A DNA stretch of 64,000 nt from Atherinomorus stipes (lineage: Eukaryota; Chordata; Actinopteri; Atheriniformes; Atherinidae), in contig JALJCO010007127.1 in NCBI GenBank assembly GCA_023101725.1, forward strand, positions 62,001-126,000, written 5' to 3'. Below the pieces are notes generated by a model. The model was not told where the DNA came from and made no database searches. It saw only the letters and a list, made by a program, of their open reading frames with translations. How positions within the stretch are numbered: position 1 is the stretch's first letter; each line of letters begins with the position of its first letter. Of the stretch, positions 34,871-46,829 are shown in pieces. Both the position numbers and the translations under genes were made by a program.

Positions 34871-37800
34871 GTTTTTAACCAAATGGTGTCTTATTTTAAC
34901 CATTAACTTTGTTTTCTGTGCTCTATTGATTAAAATACTGACTTTGGAAAACTGTGTAAAGTGTGTTTGTCCAGTTTCACCTTTGTGGCAGTGACCAAGA
35001 ACTTTTGATTGCTTTGTCAAGTCTTTAAAACTCACAGTCTGTAAGTAAAGAACTTGATATTGTCAGCATGGAGTGTAGAGATAAACCTTAGACAAGTTCA
35101 ATTATCAGGAATTGCCACAAACACACATGCTTTACACAGAGCATCAGCACAGCCAAGCTCACACAAACACTGCTTCACCTATTAGATATTTTCCTTTGAA
35201 CATGACCTAACTGAACATCAAAGGAAAGGCTATTTGACTTCTCACTTATCTGTGTCTGAATCATTTTTTGGGCTCCCGCAGCTCCCTTTTAAAAGAAAAA
35301 AAGAAATCGACAAAAAAACAGGGCAGCTATCCGGAATCATTAGTGGTTGAGAGAGCATGCAGAGAATGTTATTACACCCTGTGTCCCAACACCAAGGCGG
35401 ACTATCTCTATCACCAATAGACATGAGCAAATATTTCAACAGCACTTCCTGTGGTGGATAATTGATAAACTTGTGGAGAGCTGAGGCACCCTTTGGGTGT
35501 CATCATTTCAAAAGGTACACTCCCATCTGTGTGTTTTCAGGCTTTAGATCCTTTGAGATGATAATAAACAACATGGATGGGTTTGTTTACTTCTCAGATC
35601 CAGAGGTGACAAAAAAAGCAGTTGCTGGTTGCAAATGTTCATTTCATTTTACATGTTCACACCTTAATGGGGAAATTTTACACTCAGGATCTGCTGCCTC
35701 TGTAGAGGACTGCATACTTCAACATGTCATATTCACAAAGGAATTCATGAGTGTGTCATTTAGAAAAACACAGAATTTAGAGAAAAAAAAAGAATGAAAA
35801 CATCTGCTCCCTCTTCATAAAGCATAATCATCCCCACTGCCTGAGACGCTGGGAAGTGGAAAGAAGACGGATAGTTCATCAGGCATGTTTCATGATGCAC
35901 GAACTCAGTTAGACAGAGATGGTGACTCAACCAGGAACAATTCTGCCACAAGATCGTCTCTGCATTAAATTCTCTCATGCACCAATGTGATGCTTCATCC
36001 TTTTTTTAATGTCTCTTTAAAATAAGTGTCCCTCTTTAAATTCATTTCTCAAGCATGACCTTTATGCTGACTCTCATTCCTCACACTTGATGGAACAAAA
36101 TGTCACAAGTCAGGAAGCAGTAAATAATGTTTACTTTCTTTTTGACAGTTTTTTTTTGCATGTTGTTTTTCTTCTTTTTTTAAAATGAAAAGGCCAAAGA
36201 GAAACAGAGTCCATTCACTTTCTTGAGACTGCAAAATTCGAGCTGGATAGAATATCACAGAAACTACATGAAAAGGTCAATAAAATGAATAAAATGTGAA
36301 AATACTGAAGATCAGAAAAAATTACATGTTAAAGAAATTATACTCATTCATTATATCTGAAATGCATGTTGACATTTAGATTATTTAGATCATGAATGGC
36401 TTTCTAAGTCTAGTGAACAGTCCAAATATGTTACTATTATGAACGAATAAAACAAAAACAGGGAATAAATTTTATGAAGGATGAAATAAGTCTGACTAAT
36501 CCAATAACTTCTTTGCAACTTAACGTCCTGAGCACAAGCTGTTACCTAAACTTGTGTCAGATTTATGGATACCAGCTTAGAGTTCCTCTATTTTATCAGA
36601 CAAATAGAGTTAAAGCAGGAAAAAGAACGGCAAATTACTTTGAACAGATACAGTAAGGCCACAGTTCCACCCATAAATCTTTGTTTTGTACTCAAAGGGA
36701 ACTTAAGAGCCCTTCAAGGACATGCTTTTAATCCACTGTGAAAACAGCCGTCGAGCATCATCTCAGGGGCTTGGCTATTTCCAGAAGGATCATCTCAAGT
36801 GGCCATCAAATACGATCAGCCAACCAGACTTTAGAATTTCACACCTGGCATACGTTGGCAGTAGCTTACCGAAAAAAATGACATTAATAAAGGGAGCTGA
36901 ACTAACTATAAAAACCATGTCTGTGAAAATTAGAGCAAGACTTCATCCTCTCTCTCATGTTGATTTGATTTGTTTTCATAGAGAATTATAAGCTGCTGGC
37001 GTCTATTTCTGCTGGAACAGGCGCCATCTGCATTCTTGAGCTTGTGAAGAAGCACAGTCTGTGTTTATGATTCCAGCCCAGCATTCACCATATTCCCAAA
37101 GCTATCACAGGGACCAAGGCTGTTTACTCTTTGTCCTGCATATTGTGTCAAAGCAGCACTGATAAGTGGCTAAAACAAAGTAGCTCAACATGAGCAAAGC
37201 ACAAAATAATCCACATCAGGAATTAAAAGGTGGATGCAGTCGGCAGTGAACTCTTATTGTGACTGAATCTTTAAAGGTTGGTTGTTTTCACTTTTGATTT
37301 GGAGCACTGTGAACACCATTAACATTTCACTGTTATATTTGAAGAGAAATGTCCCAGACAGATCAGAGAGGATATTGAGTGTGCTCGTGTACAAAATGTC
37401 CAATCTATTACTGTAACTTTGTCTTTTGCTGGCAAAGATCTAAAAAGTGAATGATTTGGATGTTAAAGGGCTCTTCTCTCTCTTCATAACAATTGTTAGC
37501 AGACTGTTGGAAGCAGCCCTCCAATCAAGACTGCTTATCTTTTTCTTCAAGCTGTTGACATTCTGTGTAAATAATGTTGGAAACCTGAGATGGACACCAT
37601 GGCTCAGACTGCAGCTGTCCAGGATGTAATGAAACGCATATCACTGTTTTACCCACTGAAGGACAAACTCTATAGCCAGTCCTCCACAAAGAGGAGGTAA
37701 GTCCCTTCATTGCATGAAAAGATCAAATACCAATCACAGCACCATTCAAATCTAAAAGGTACAAATACATGGATCCTTGTGATGCTATCAGAGTTAACCA

Positions 37801-38037
37801 CATACCATCAGCAAAGCTGAGAACATCTGCAGCTAGATCTCAAGCATCTGTGCTGAGAATCGGCTGCACTGTTTTTTTCTTCGGAAAATGTGACTCAAGC
37901 TCTTACTTTTGTGATGAAGGTGAACAGTAAAAGACTGGTTGAGATTAGAGCAGACAGTGGAAAGATGGTGAAGATGAGAAACAGATGCAGACAAACCAAA
38001 TGCAGAAAGAAGTGTCTGGTGAATGCAACAGGTTATC
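34871..38037. other. non-coding, no gene recognised
   Basis: AT-rich sequence; frames of up to about 110 codons show no similarity, codon bias or splice context. Confidence 0.4.
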
Positions 38038-38045
38038 ATGCAGTG

Positions 38046-39199
38046 TTAGGCTGTAAAGATACCCATATCGAAATCGCGACACTCAGAGATAGGATCCTGT
38101 CTCGCGGTGGGAGAAGGTCGGTCCCTCACGCAGGTCGCCCCCACCTTCCGAGCGCTGGAGATGGGAGCGACCCGTGGAGAGAGGGAGCAGGGGACTCCCC
38201 GTGGAAGCCGCGCTGTTAAACGACCAACTGATGCCGTTCAGGGAACATTTTAATTCTTTTTTTTCAATCAGTTTGTTAGTAAACTTTGGATCCATTTCTC
38301 TCTCTCTCCCTCTCTCTCTTTCCTTTTTTTTAAAATCAACATTACGTTGCATGTTTAAGGGCTTCCCCTTGACCCAGCTTCTATAGTGGGGACTGACCGT
38401 TCCAGTGACATTGTTTTTATGCACTGTGGGCATAAAGAGAAACAACAATAAAACAAATTTAAAAATTAATCCTCTGTCTCTTTATTAGTTTACATAAGCT
38501 TAGATTTCAATCCAGCCTTAACAAATAAGACCTGATATAACGGCATATCCCTGCGAAGCTGTGAAAGATCCAGACATCTCGTTCTGTTTAACTTTGGAAC
38601 AGTTGGAGTTTCCAGCGATGCAGATGAAATTCAGCTGCTCCACTCAACAGAAAAGTGAGGCGTCTGATCGCACAGCTAGGTCATGATTATGTGAAGTTAA
38701 AGTTGGTTTGTGCTCAGCTATCATAGCATCACCATCTCCCCGACATTTTGCCAGACAGATAGATGTCCTCCACTGCAGAGAGCAGAGAGCAGCCTCTCAA
38801 CTGACAGTGTGGACAGGATGCTGTTCCTGAAAAATAATTCTAGTTTTAAATCAACCGAACAGGTTTGATGTAGAAAGCTGTCCAGTGTTTATTTGTTAGC
38901 CTATTTAATTCCATTTTTGGTTAACAGTATAGTTCAGCTTTTTTATTTTTATTTTTCAAGAGCATCATTTTCTTAGGGAAGAGAGAAATGTTATATCTTT
39001 ATTATCTATTCATTCACTTAGCTTATTCTTTGTGTTCAATCATGTTCAGGTTATTTGTTAAATTAAATTAAATGTTATTTTAAAAGTTTAAGAAAATAAC
39101 AACTTTTCAAATTTGAAAAAATTCATTGTGTGTATCAAATCGTGGGTCAAAAATCGCGATACAAATCGAATCGTGAGTTAGTGTATCGTTACTGCCCTA
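38046..39199. mobile_element. hAT-like element with perfect 8-bp target-site duplication
   Basis: Identical octamers ATGCAGTG flank it (38038-38045 and 39200-39207). The ends TTAGGCTGTAAAGATAC and, inverted, TAGGGCAGTAACGATAC are hAT-type and continue into ATCGAAATCGCGA and ATCGCGATTTTTGA. A GC-rich block (about 38090-38215) lies in the left third, but no transposase frame survives. About 1.15 kb, non-autonomous. Confidence 0.8.
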
Positions 39200-39207
39200 A
39201 TGCAGTG

Positions 39208-40531
39208 ACATTTTTTACTCCATGCTGCCATTCAACTCCCCTCTGGTTTACCTTGCTTTTGGTATCAGACAACTTTTACATCATTATCTTACACAGATTT
39301 GGGGCCCAAAACCATTTTTCCCCACCACAGAATTATATATAGTCATCACTGAAGCCATATTTGACAAAATATACACAGGGCATATATCCTTACCTAAAAA
39401 TACAATTGCAATTTTCCAACCCGACTAATCATACGAAGTCAAGAGGTTATTTCCTTGTAAATAGATGTTCCTGCTGAGGGATAATGACAAATTCAATAAC
39501 CCATAGCATGTTCCAGTGAAGCAGATGACATTAGCCTGGATCAGGGCAGCAATGGTCTTATTCAAATCCAAATAGCTGCAACATGCTAAATATTTAATGC
39601 TTATAAACCCCACAGTTCCAGTGAGAAAAAACACATGCAGCACTGAATGCCATTATGGAATAGTTAGCATTTTCTTTCTGGTAACAAATGCTCCATGGTC
39701 CAGTGGTTGGGGACCTCTGCTGTGGAACTTGGGCTGGATAAACGATAGCGCTGCCAATTAAAACTGCTGCTGAGACAGAAAATACACTTTCTGCAAGCAA
39801 AGTGGCCATAGCAGTTAATGTGATTCCAAATTGTGAAGTACATCTTTTTAATGATGGAGTAACAGATGTGTGCAAGGAGTTCATTTAGGGTCAACTAAAA
39901 AAAGAGAAATAGGCAAATTCATAGTATGAAATAGCATCAGTGTATCCAGGAGAAGAGTGGTGGAATCCTGAACAAGGTGAGACTAAAAAAAAAAAAAAAA
40001 AAAAAAATGGTAACAAGTATTGTCTTCAATGGAATACCAAAAGATGCGTCAGTCAGTCGAAAAGAGCCATCAGTATCCCAGCCCTCCATGTCCAATCGCT
40101 TCAAAAATCTATCCATGTTTTGTTGAGATTTTAAGTCAAAGTAATCAATAACTGAGAGTGCAAGAGTGTCTTTCACTTAAATTTCAAACATTTACATCTA
40201 AAATGGTTGAAGGAAGGGGCACAATTTGAAAATTGCTCCATAAACCGTGCAGTTTGCTCAAATGATTGGTCTTTTTCTGGGGAAAAAAAACGAATCTATA
40301 AACAAAAAATAAGCAAGTACATAATGACAAAGCAATGGTTTTACTTGCATGAGTGATGACATGAAAAAAGACAAAAAAAGAAACACTGTTTTAGAGAAAA
40401 AACATGGTCATCTTGAAACAAACTAAAAAATGTCCATATTATGGCTAAGCTAATTAGTTTTTCTTTTTTTTCATGTCTTCTTTGAGATTACATCTTGCGT
40501 TATTGACCACAACTTTATTTAGTACAATAAC
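39208..40531. other. non-coding, no gene recognised
   Basis: Nothing recognised apart from an A run near 39986-40008. Confidence 0.4.
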
Positions 40532-41586
40532 TACACTGCCTGGCCCAAAAAAATTTAAGAAAAGCTACCACCAAAAATAGCACTAATATTTTGTTGAATC
40601 AGCAGCATTCACAGTGGCATTGTTTTGATAATCGTCTGCAAATCACAAGATTTATTTCCATCTACTGCTGCATTCATTTTTCACCAAGATCTTGTATTGA
40701 TGATGGGGGGGGGGGGGGGGGGTTCCAACCACTGCAGAAACACCTCTCCAGCACATTCCAAAGATTCTCAGTGGGGTTCAGGTCTGGACTCTTTGGTGGC
40801 CAATCTGTGAGTCACAAGTTCCCTAAACCACTCTTTCACAATGTGAGCCCAATGAATCCTGGTATTGTCATCTTGGAATATGGTCGTGCCATCAAGGAAG
40901 AAAGATTAAAAAAAAAAAAAAAATCCCTAACTCAAGTACATTGATATATCTGAGGCTGAGTACAGATGGAATAAGTGGGGGGTCACTATTAAACAAAGCC
41001 CTGGGGTGGTGTTTAACTCAGCTACATGAGCAGCCGCCCCATGTATGAAGGCCACAGGGCCTCAGCGCAGCCAACCTCCGCTCGATTCCTCCTGGCGTTA
41101 GACCCCTTGCTGCATGTCACCCCCTACTCTCCCCCCCTCTCGCTCTCTTCACAGAGGCCACAAGACCCCCAAAATTTTTTAAAAAAAGCCCGGGCCCCGT
41201 TTTTTTTTTTTTATATATATAAAGAGGGACTCCACCCCCACCCATCCACATTTTTCCTCCATCCACTCCTCAAAAAAGTCCCTCCCTCCCTCCTATTGGG
41301 AGGCCCCAATTTCAGTAGTTTTCTGCATCTTCTTGGATGTTTTCTCTGCTTGATGTGTGACAATGATTTGACTCCTCTTGAACAGACTAACATCTTTTAC
41401 ATAACCTCGGGATGTGTCTTTCAACATGGTTGTTTAAGAAATAAGAAGCTACTCATTGCATCAGTTGGGCTGAAATAATTTGTTGCGGACAGAAAGATAA
41501 TTGCCCATGCAGTAATTATCCTACAGGAGCTTCATACCTATTTGCTTAGCTAAATCTAGGTGGTAACTTTTTTTGGCCAGACTGTA
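40532..41586 (-). mobile_element. Tc1-like transposon relic, second family
   Basis: Ends TACACTGCCTGGCCCAAAAA and, inverted, TACAGTCTGGCCAAAAAAAG start with TA and match the common fish Tc1 terminus. Inside, on the plus strand, lies antisense transposase sequence (GATTCTCAGTGGGGTTCAGG, TGGTGGCCAATCTGTGAGTC, GATGTTTTCTCTGCTTGATG, TCAACATGGTTGTTTAAG). The gene therefore ran on the minus strand. The central part is deleted and replaced by other sequence including a SINE; an 18-base G run is at 40705-40722. Not functional. Confidence 0.75.
41021..41200 (+). mobile_element. tRNA-derived SINE inserted in the Tc1 relic
   Basis: GCTCGATTCCTCC (about 41080-41092) resembles a pol III B box (GGTTCGATTCC). 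It is followed by CCCCTTGCTGCATGTCACCC and a CT-rich tract, the signature tail order of a SINE common in percomorph fishes. The A-box half is degenerate. The right limit is uncertain. Confidence 0.5.
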
Positions 41587-41690
41587 TCGCTACTCTGATG
41601 ACAGTTATTAGTCTGATTCATTCCTTTCAAATGGATTACGGAAACATGCCTTTGCGTATTTTGTTTATAGAAAAATTTCAAATTTGCTTC

Positions 41691-42160
41691 AAGGGCCCTT
41701 CAGATAGAACGCGTTTTTCGCTGTGCACACCGCGGGGTAGGGCACAGAGCAGGCAGCAGAGCACGGCGGCAGCGAGCACGTCGAGCACACATTGCTGAGC
41801 GACAGACCAGGAAATGTTTTCTCCCCGGTGCGCTTCGTTGTGAAAGATGTACCTCTCAGCGTCGCAGCAAAGAGCTTTTCTCCTGAGGAGGAGGAGAGGA
41901 AGATCAGCAGCAAATAAAAGGGTCCGGGAGTTGCATTCTTTCACACAGGCCACTTCCAGGTTTACTTCAGGCTGACCAAGGACCACTTTTTTTTTCCTGA
42001 ACTGGCCTCTCCTATTGGACGCGACAAATTGAAAATTTTTCAATTCGGGCACAGCGGTACTGCGGCGGCATGCGCCCACCTCGCGCGGCATAACACATAC
42101 ACAATGAATGGGTTTGCCGCTGGCCGCCTGCGCTTTGCACATTTGATGTGAAGAGCCCTT
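41691..42160. mobile_element. inverted-repeat element, unclassified
   Basis: AAGGGCCCTTCAGAT at the left and the inverted right end AAGGGCTCTTCACAT agree in 13 of 15 positions. The GC-rich interior produces a 170-codon open minus-strand frame (41678-42190) that covers the whole element including both ends, so I read it as chance openness and not a gene. No target-site duplication was evident. Confidence 0.55.
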
Positions 42161-44239
42161 AACAATCAAGGAAAAGAGCCAAAGTGACATACTAATTGTT
42201 TAGTGCCATTTCTGTAACGACCAAATAATTACTGGCAGAATCCTTGACCTTTTCTTCAAGACTGGTATCTTGTAATCTAATAGTAAGTGTAATCCATATA
42301 TCCTATCTTTTCCAAAGTTCACACTTAGGTTCCTTCTTCAGCATGCTATTATTCAGCATGTAGCAGTAGCTGAAAAATAAGTATAAAAATGTGAGCCTAT
42401 GACACAGGCTCTCTCTCTGTGTGCTTTAATTCTAAAGACTTTAATATTTGTTCACCTTTTCATCTGCAATGTCTCCTTTTGTAGCGGCTAGCATTAACAA
42501 CAATAGTCTCAGAAGCTAAATAAACAGAAGAGTAACAAAAACATAAACCTTAACAATTAAAAGTATAACTCGGGGAGCTATGACAGTGCTACCCATTGTT
42601 AGTCAGACATTAAATCCACCATAGAAATACCACAGCAACAACAGGGTATCTTCAGTAATGTCAAAACATCCAGTAGGTGTCTGTTTTGACTCACTGAAAC
42701 TGTGAAGCAAGAAACCATAGTGCTCCCTGAGTGCCAGTACCATAAGAAAACAAACTCATATTTGTTGTATTGTTTTCCTCTTCGTGGCACAAAGGTCATT
42801 ATGTGCCATAGAAACTTGAAACAAACTATTGGAGTGATGGATTAGCTCCTGCTCCGTTGCTATGCAGGGTACTTTTTTTCTTATTTGATATTGAGAAAAT
42901 GTAATGCAATGAGTAAATGAGTAGTGAAGCATGGCGATGTCCTGAAGACTAGGCCAGGATAAGGCACCCAGCTGGATGATGAAGTAAGATGCTTCTGTGA
43001 TTGTACGTGTGACTGCATGTTGAATGAGTATGTGCATCAGGATGACAAAGAAACTGAAACTTGAACCCCCTGGTCACCTGCCTCTGAGCAGCAGAAAAGG
43101 CGGTTTGGCTGAGTCAGAAAGTGCAGTTTGCTGCTGAAGCTGTTGTTGTGCCCTTCCACACATCAGCCCCACATGCCCTGCATACAATCTGAGCCTAACC
43201 TGCAGCAACATCAGCACTTCTTCCCCCTGCAGTCTACATGCATGTCACAAATGGTGCCAAAAACATGTAAAGGATGAGGGAAAAAAAGAAAAGAAATACC
43301 CAGAAAAGCCTCCATCCTAAATTCCAAAAATATGCATATGTGCTGTCACAGAACAAATGTGAGCAGTTAAGACGCACTTCTGGAGGGGTTTGCAGCATTT
43401 CCATTGTGTTCTTGTTCACGTGTCCTGTCACTCAAGCTGTCACCATGGAGATGAGCTCAGTTTCTGTGTGTCTTGTGATGGATGCACTGCAGCACACAGC
43501 AAAGGATGCAAGCACAGCTAACACGGTTACACCTTACATGTACGCAGAGCCACATCTCCTAACCACCTCTAATCTTCTACAGCAATTAAAGTGCAGCCCC
43601 CCATTCATGCAATCACTGAAACCACCTCAAGGTGAGCTTCACCTTACTTAAGACAAAGCAAGAGAGCTGTTATCCTCACTCAGGGGGGCAGGGGGAGAAA
43701 AGTTAGCAACAGCATGTAAAGGGCAACTGCCACTTCATATAATTGTATTAAGTGGGAAGCAAATGGTATCACACCACTGATGCCCCAGCAGAAAGGATCA
43801 CAGGTGAGGGGGGTCAACACACCAGTCACGCATTAAGTATTAAGGGAAAGCATGCATGTAATAATAGCTTCCTATATAGTATGTCGCCAACTAGCACTGC
43901 TTTTAAGATAGAAAAACAGCTAATGTTTAACAAGAGCAACATAGTTGTAGGCTGTATGTTTGTTTTAGCAAGTAAAAGGGTGTAATGTAGTTTCCCATCT
44001 CCAAGGACAGCTGATATGAATTGCATGGGAGACTTTGACTTCAAAGGGGGAAAAAAGTGCCATATTTATTAAACCGGTTAATGCTTAAATGCATTGAAAT
44101 AGGGTACTTGACGGCAACTTAGGACTTCATTAAGTTATATTAATTTAAGGAAGGACCGTTTTATCCCATTATTTAGCCTATAATGTTCAAATATAATTAA
44201 ATCAATGTGCTAAAAAAAAGGCACGAAAAATGTCCTTAC
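42161..44239. other. non-coding, no gene recognised
   Basis: No transposon or gene recognised. It lies just downstream of the CpG-rich first exon at 44240-44309 and would be its first intron. Confidence 0.4.
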
Positions 44240-44309
44240 TGTGACATTTTGGACTTCCTTTGTGGTCACTTGAAGGAGGGTCCGCGAACTGCACCCGGTG
44301 TCCCGACAT
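44240..44309 (-). CDS. candidate short first coding exon in a CpG-rich promoter patch
   Basis: On the minus strand an ATG at 44307-44309 (context GGACATGTCGG) opens 23 codons plus one base, reading MSGHRVQFADPP and ending SPKCH, followed by a GTAAGG donor (44239-44234). The split after CAC A (phase 1) is identical to that of the exon at 1395-1737. The surrounding DNA is rich in CpG compared with its neighbours. I do not recognise the peptide. With otud1 upstream in the same orientation, kiaa1217 is the leading guess. It would be the main or an alternative first exon of the gene running left out of the window. A single short exon cannot be proven by eye. Confidence 0.4.
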
Positions 44310-44560
44310 GTCCGAAATCTCCGCTGGTCAAAACCTCCTCTCTGCCGCTCTTCTTACGGAGGTTTCAAAGTATCCGGTAACTTCAGTGCGCGAGCCGCTA
44401 CGAAGGGACCGCGTCGCCGTCCGTTCAGCGCGTGGGAATCCTTCAGACGCACGACGCTAAACACTGGAGGGTAAAACGTCCGTCAGCGCTGACTGTGTGC
44501 CAGTACTGCGGTGAAGCATCCCGCTCGGTCCACCCTCACCTGCCCTCTTGACTCTATGCT
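44240..44560 (-). promoter_or_regulatory. CpG-rich patch, likely promoter/5' UTR
   Basis: CpG density rises sharply here (for example GCGCGAGCCGCTACGAAG, GACCGCGTCGCCGTCC) in an otherwise CpG-poor stretch. About 100 bp further upstream (minus sense), at about 44662-44673, GTGACGTAACG forms a CRE/ATF-like site. This fits a CpG-type promoter firing leftward. Confidence 0.5.
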
Positions 44561-44812
44561 AGTTTGTGGTCTGGGCAAGACACATTATAGTAGAGAGAGC
44601 TCAGTCCTCCCCCCTCATAAAAAAAGAGCCAAAACTTTTCTCCATAGTGCCTCCAACTGCAGCGTTACGTCACCACTATAAAGCTTTCAGGGGAAAAGAT
44701 AAATAATATCATAATAATGAGGAAGCCGCACACATGTCGCATTAAAGTATCCTGCTGTTTTTCCATCTAAAGGTCATACATTGACAATTTGCCCGAATAA
44801 CAGTGTGTAGTA

Positions 44813-44814
<2 letters not shown>

Positions 44815-44839
<25 letters not shown>
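44815..44839. repeat. T homopolymer (25)
   Basis: Uninterrupted T run upstream of the CpG-rich patch. Confidence 0.9.
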
Positions 44840-44845
<6 letters not shown>

Positions 44846-45071
44846 GGGGGTAATAATTTCAATACATATTAAACTTTGAAAAACACACTCCGCATTTGCT
44901 TCCAACGTTCAGAGGTTAATTCTGAAGTTCTTCACGTTTTCTTTTTCTATTGTGCAGTAGGCCTACCTCAAGGCAGCACGCCCGTTAATGTCAGTATAAT
45001 CAGTTTAGAAAAAGCCATAAATTCCCGTACAATACGCAACTGTAACTTTGTGGGAACATGTCGGAGCCTAC

Positions 45072-45086
45072 GGCGCCACCTAGTGG
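45072..45086 (-). promoter_or_regulatory. predicted CTCF site (minus orientation)
   Basis: The minus strand reads CCACTAGGTGGCGCC, which satisfies every position of the vertebrate CTCF core CCASYAGRKGGCRSY. It lies between otud1 and the CpG-rich exon, pointing left. Binding is inferred, not shown. Confidence 0.6.
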
Positions 45087-46328
45087 ATGTAAAGTGCACC
45101 ATATGAACAGTCAGCAGCTTCTGGCAAATTAAAGCTTGGAATCTGTAACAAAAATTGAATTATGTTAACATTGAAGTAGTCTTTGTTTTCTGCATCCTGG
45201 TTCACTTTCTGTCCCTCTAAAATATTCAGAAACGTGGTGAGTCTCACTGAGTCTATGACTGTAGAAAAACCTGGCTACTTTAGGCTTTGAATCCCTTGTG
45301 TTTTGGGGGGAAGAATAGGCAGTAAATTAAGATTATTTGCTGAATGAAACAGTTTTCTATCTAGAAGTAACCCTTCTCAAACAGCACATACTTATGACAC
45401 TGTAAGCTATTCTAAAATGGCCCAGATTAGACCAAAATGTGTCAATTTGGGTTTCTATTAGTTCTTTGTTTCATGTTATTAATTTGCAATGTGTACTTAA
45501 TATTGCACAAAGCAAGCTTCTTAATTCTTTTGCATGAATCTGTAGCAAAGGAATTCCATTTCAGCCAGAGAACAAATTCATACTTTATAAATGATACAGT
45601 TTAAAATCGGAGCTGATTTGGTTCCACTGTGAGTAGCAATTAGTAAAGTGGAAAACGAGTCATCTTTAAGTGACTATTGTCAGCTATGCATTCATAATTG
45701 GGTAAAACTACTTAATAAGGTAGAATCTTTAGTGGAAAAAATACATAGGCATTCATTTGTTTACAAGGTCCTACAAAGACATAACTTTTTGCCACTTTTT
45801 CATCCAAACCAATGGTAAATGACATGAAGACATTATTTTCAAGCAAAATAAAAATTAAATTAAGAATTGAAATTGGTCCCAAATTCTTTATACTAAAATT
45901 TAAATTTCAATAGAAGCAAAGTACTTCTGATTAAGATGGGAGTTATAAAACAGTATAGAAACAAAAATTAAATTTTGTGTCATTTTAAAAATCTATGAAT
46001 GTGCACCTTTAACTCCAACATAGTAAATGTTCCCCTGTCTAATGAAGCTGTAGCTACTCCATACACTGCAGCTCAACTTGTTTGAAAGGCTGCAGTCACT
46101 GCATGCATTTTCCACTGCAGGACATCACTGAGACACTTCATCCAACCTATCATGATGCACTTTAAAGGTTGCATTCCAATATAGTCACATGCAGTCTTGT
46201 GACGACAAAGACATACGCTGACATGGTAATAAGTTTGATGAAAATGCAGGAAAGAGCTGATATACCCCAGCAATAAGCATGTAAATCAAACATGAGAGCA
46301 TTACAACTTGTGTTAATCTTTTTTTAAC

Positions 46329-46334
46329 TTTATT
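46329..46334 (-). terminator. candidate otud1 polyadenylation signal
   Basis: AATAAA on the minus strand about 500 bp downstream of the otud1 stop codon. It is a plausible proximal signal; other A/T-rich candidates further left cannot be excluded. Confidence 0.4.
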
Positions 46335-46829
46335 TGAGAGTACTCTATCAAACACATAAAAAGAAGTGGAATAACTGAAAATAAACATGAGACAAATCAA
46401 AACTCTCCAAACTAGTCTGATCGGACTTTTGTGCAAAAGAGAGTAAGCGATAGACATCATACAAGGAAGATAGGCAAAGGGGAAAAAAAGGCAACCCAGG
46501 GATGTCTGTATTCAAAAATATTTGACAACTGCCAGCAAACATATCAGAAAACAAACTTCTCTGCCAAAACACAAAAAAGTTAATAAATACTGTATATGCT
46601 CCAAAAGCACTCACAATGTATGTCACTCATGCCAGCATAACCCAAAGCCATCAAGAAAATCAGGCTCACACTCTTTCAAATGCTAATTTGCAAATTCTGG
46701 TACATTAAAAAGTATGTGCACTGCACTTCTTTTCACTCATGATAGAAATCTTATAAAAAATAATTTAAAGCATATGGACACCAAGCAGAAAGAGTTTTCT
46801 GCATTTTTCTGTAACAAAATACATCTATT

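Noticed and set aside
35462..35797. 111-codon plus-strand frame
   Set aside because: No similarity or promoter/splice context; ends in a low-complexity Lys/Glu stretch.
41678..42190. 170-codon open frame on the minus strand
   Set aside because: It spans a complete inverted-repeat element including both ends and a little flanking DNA; no domain similarity, and its openness is explained by the GC-rich interior.
43274..43651. 125-codon plus-strand frame
   Set aside because: No recognised domain and no supporting exon signals; likely intronic to the leftward gene.
46073..46626. hydrophobic minus-strand frames of about 66-92 codons
   Set aside because: They lie in the otud1 3' UTR, overlap each other and show no family similarity; A/T-rich DNA gives Phe/Leu/Ile-rich frames by chance.
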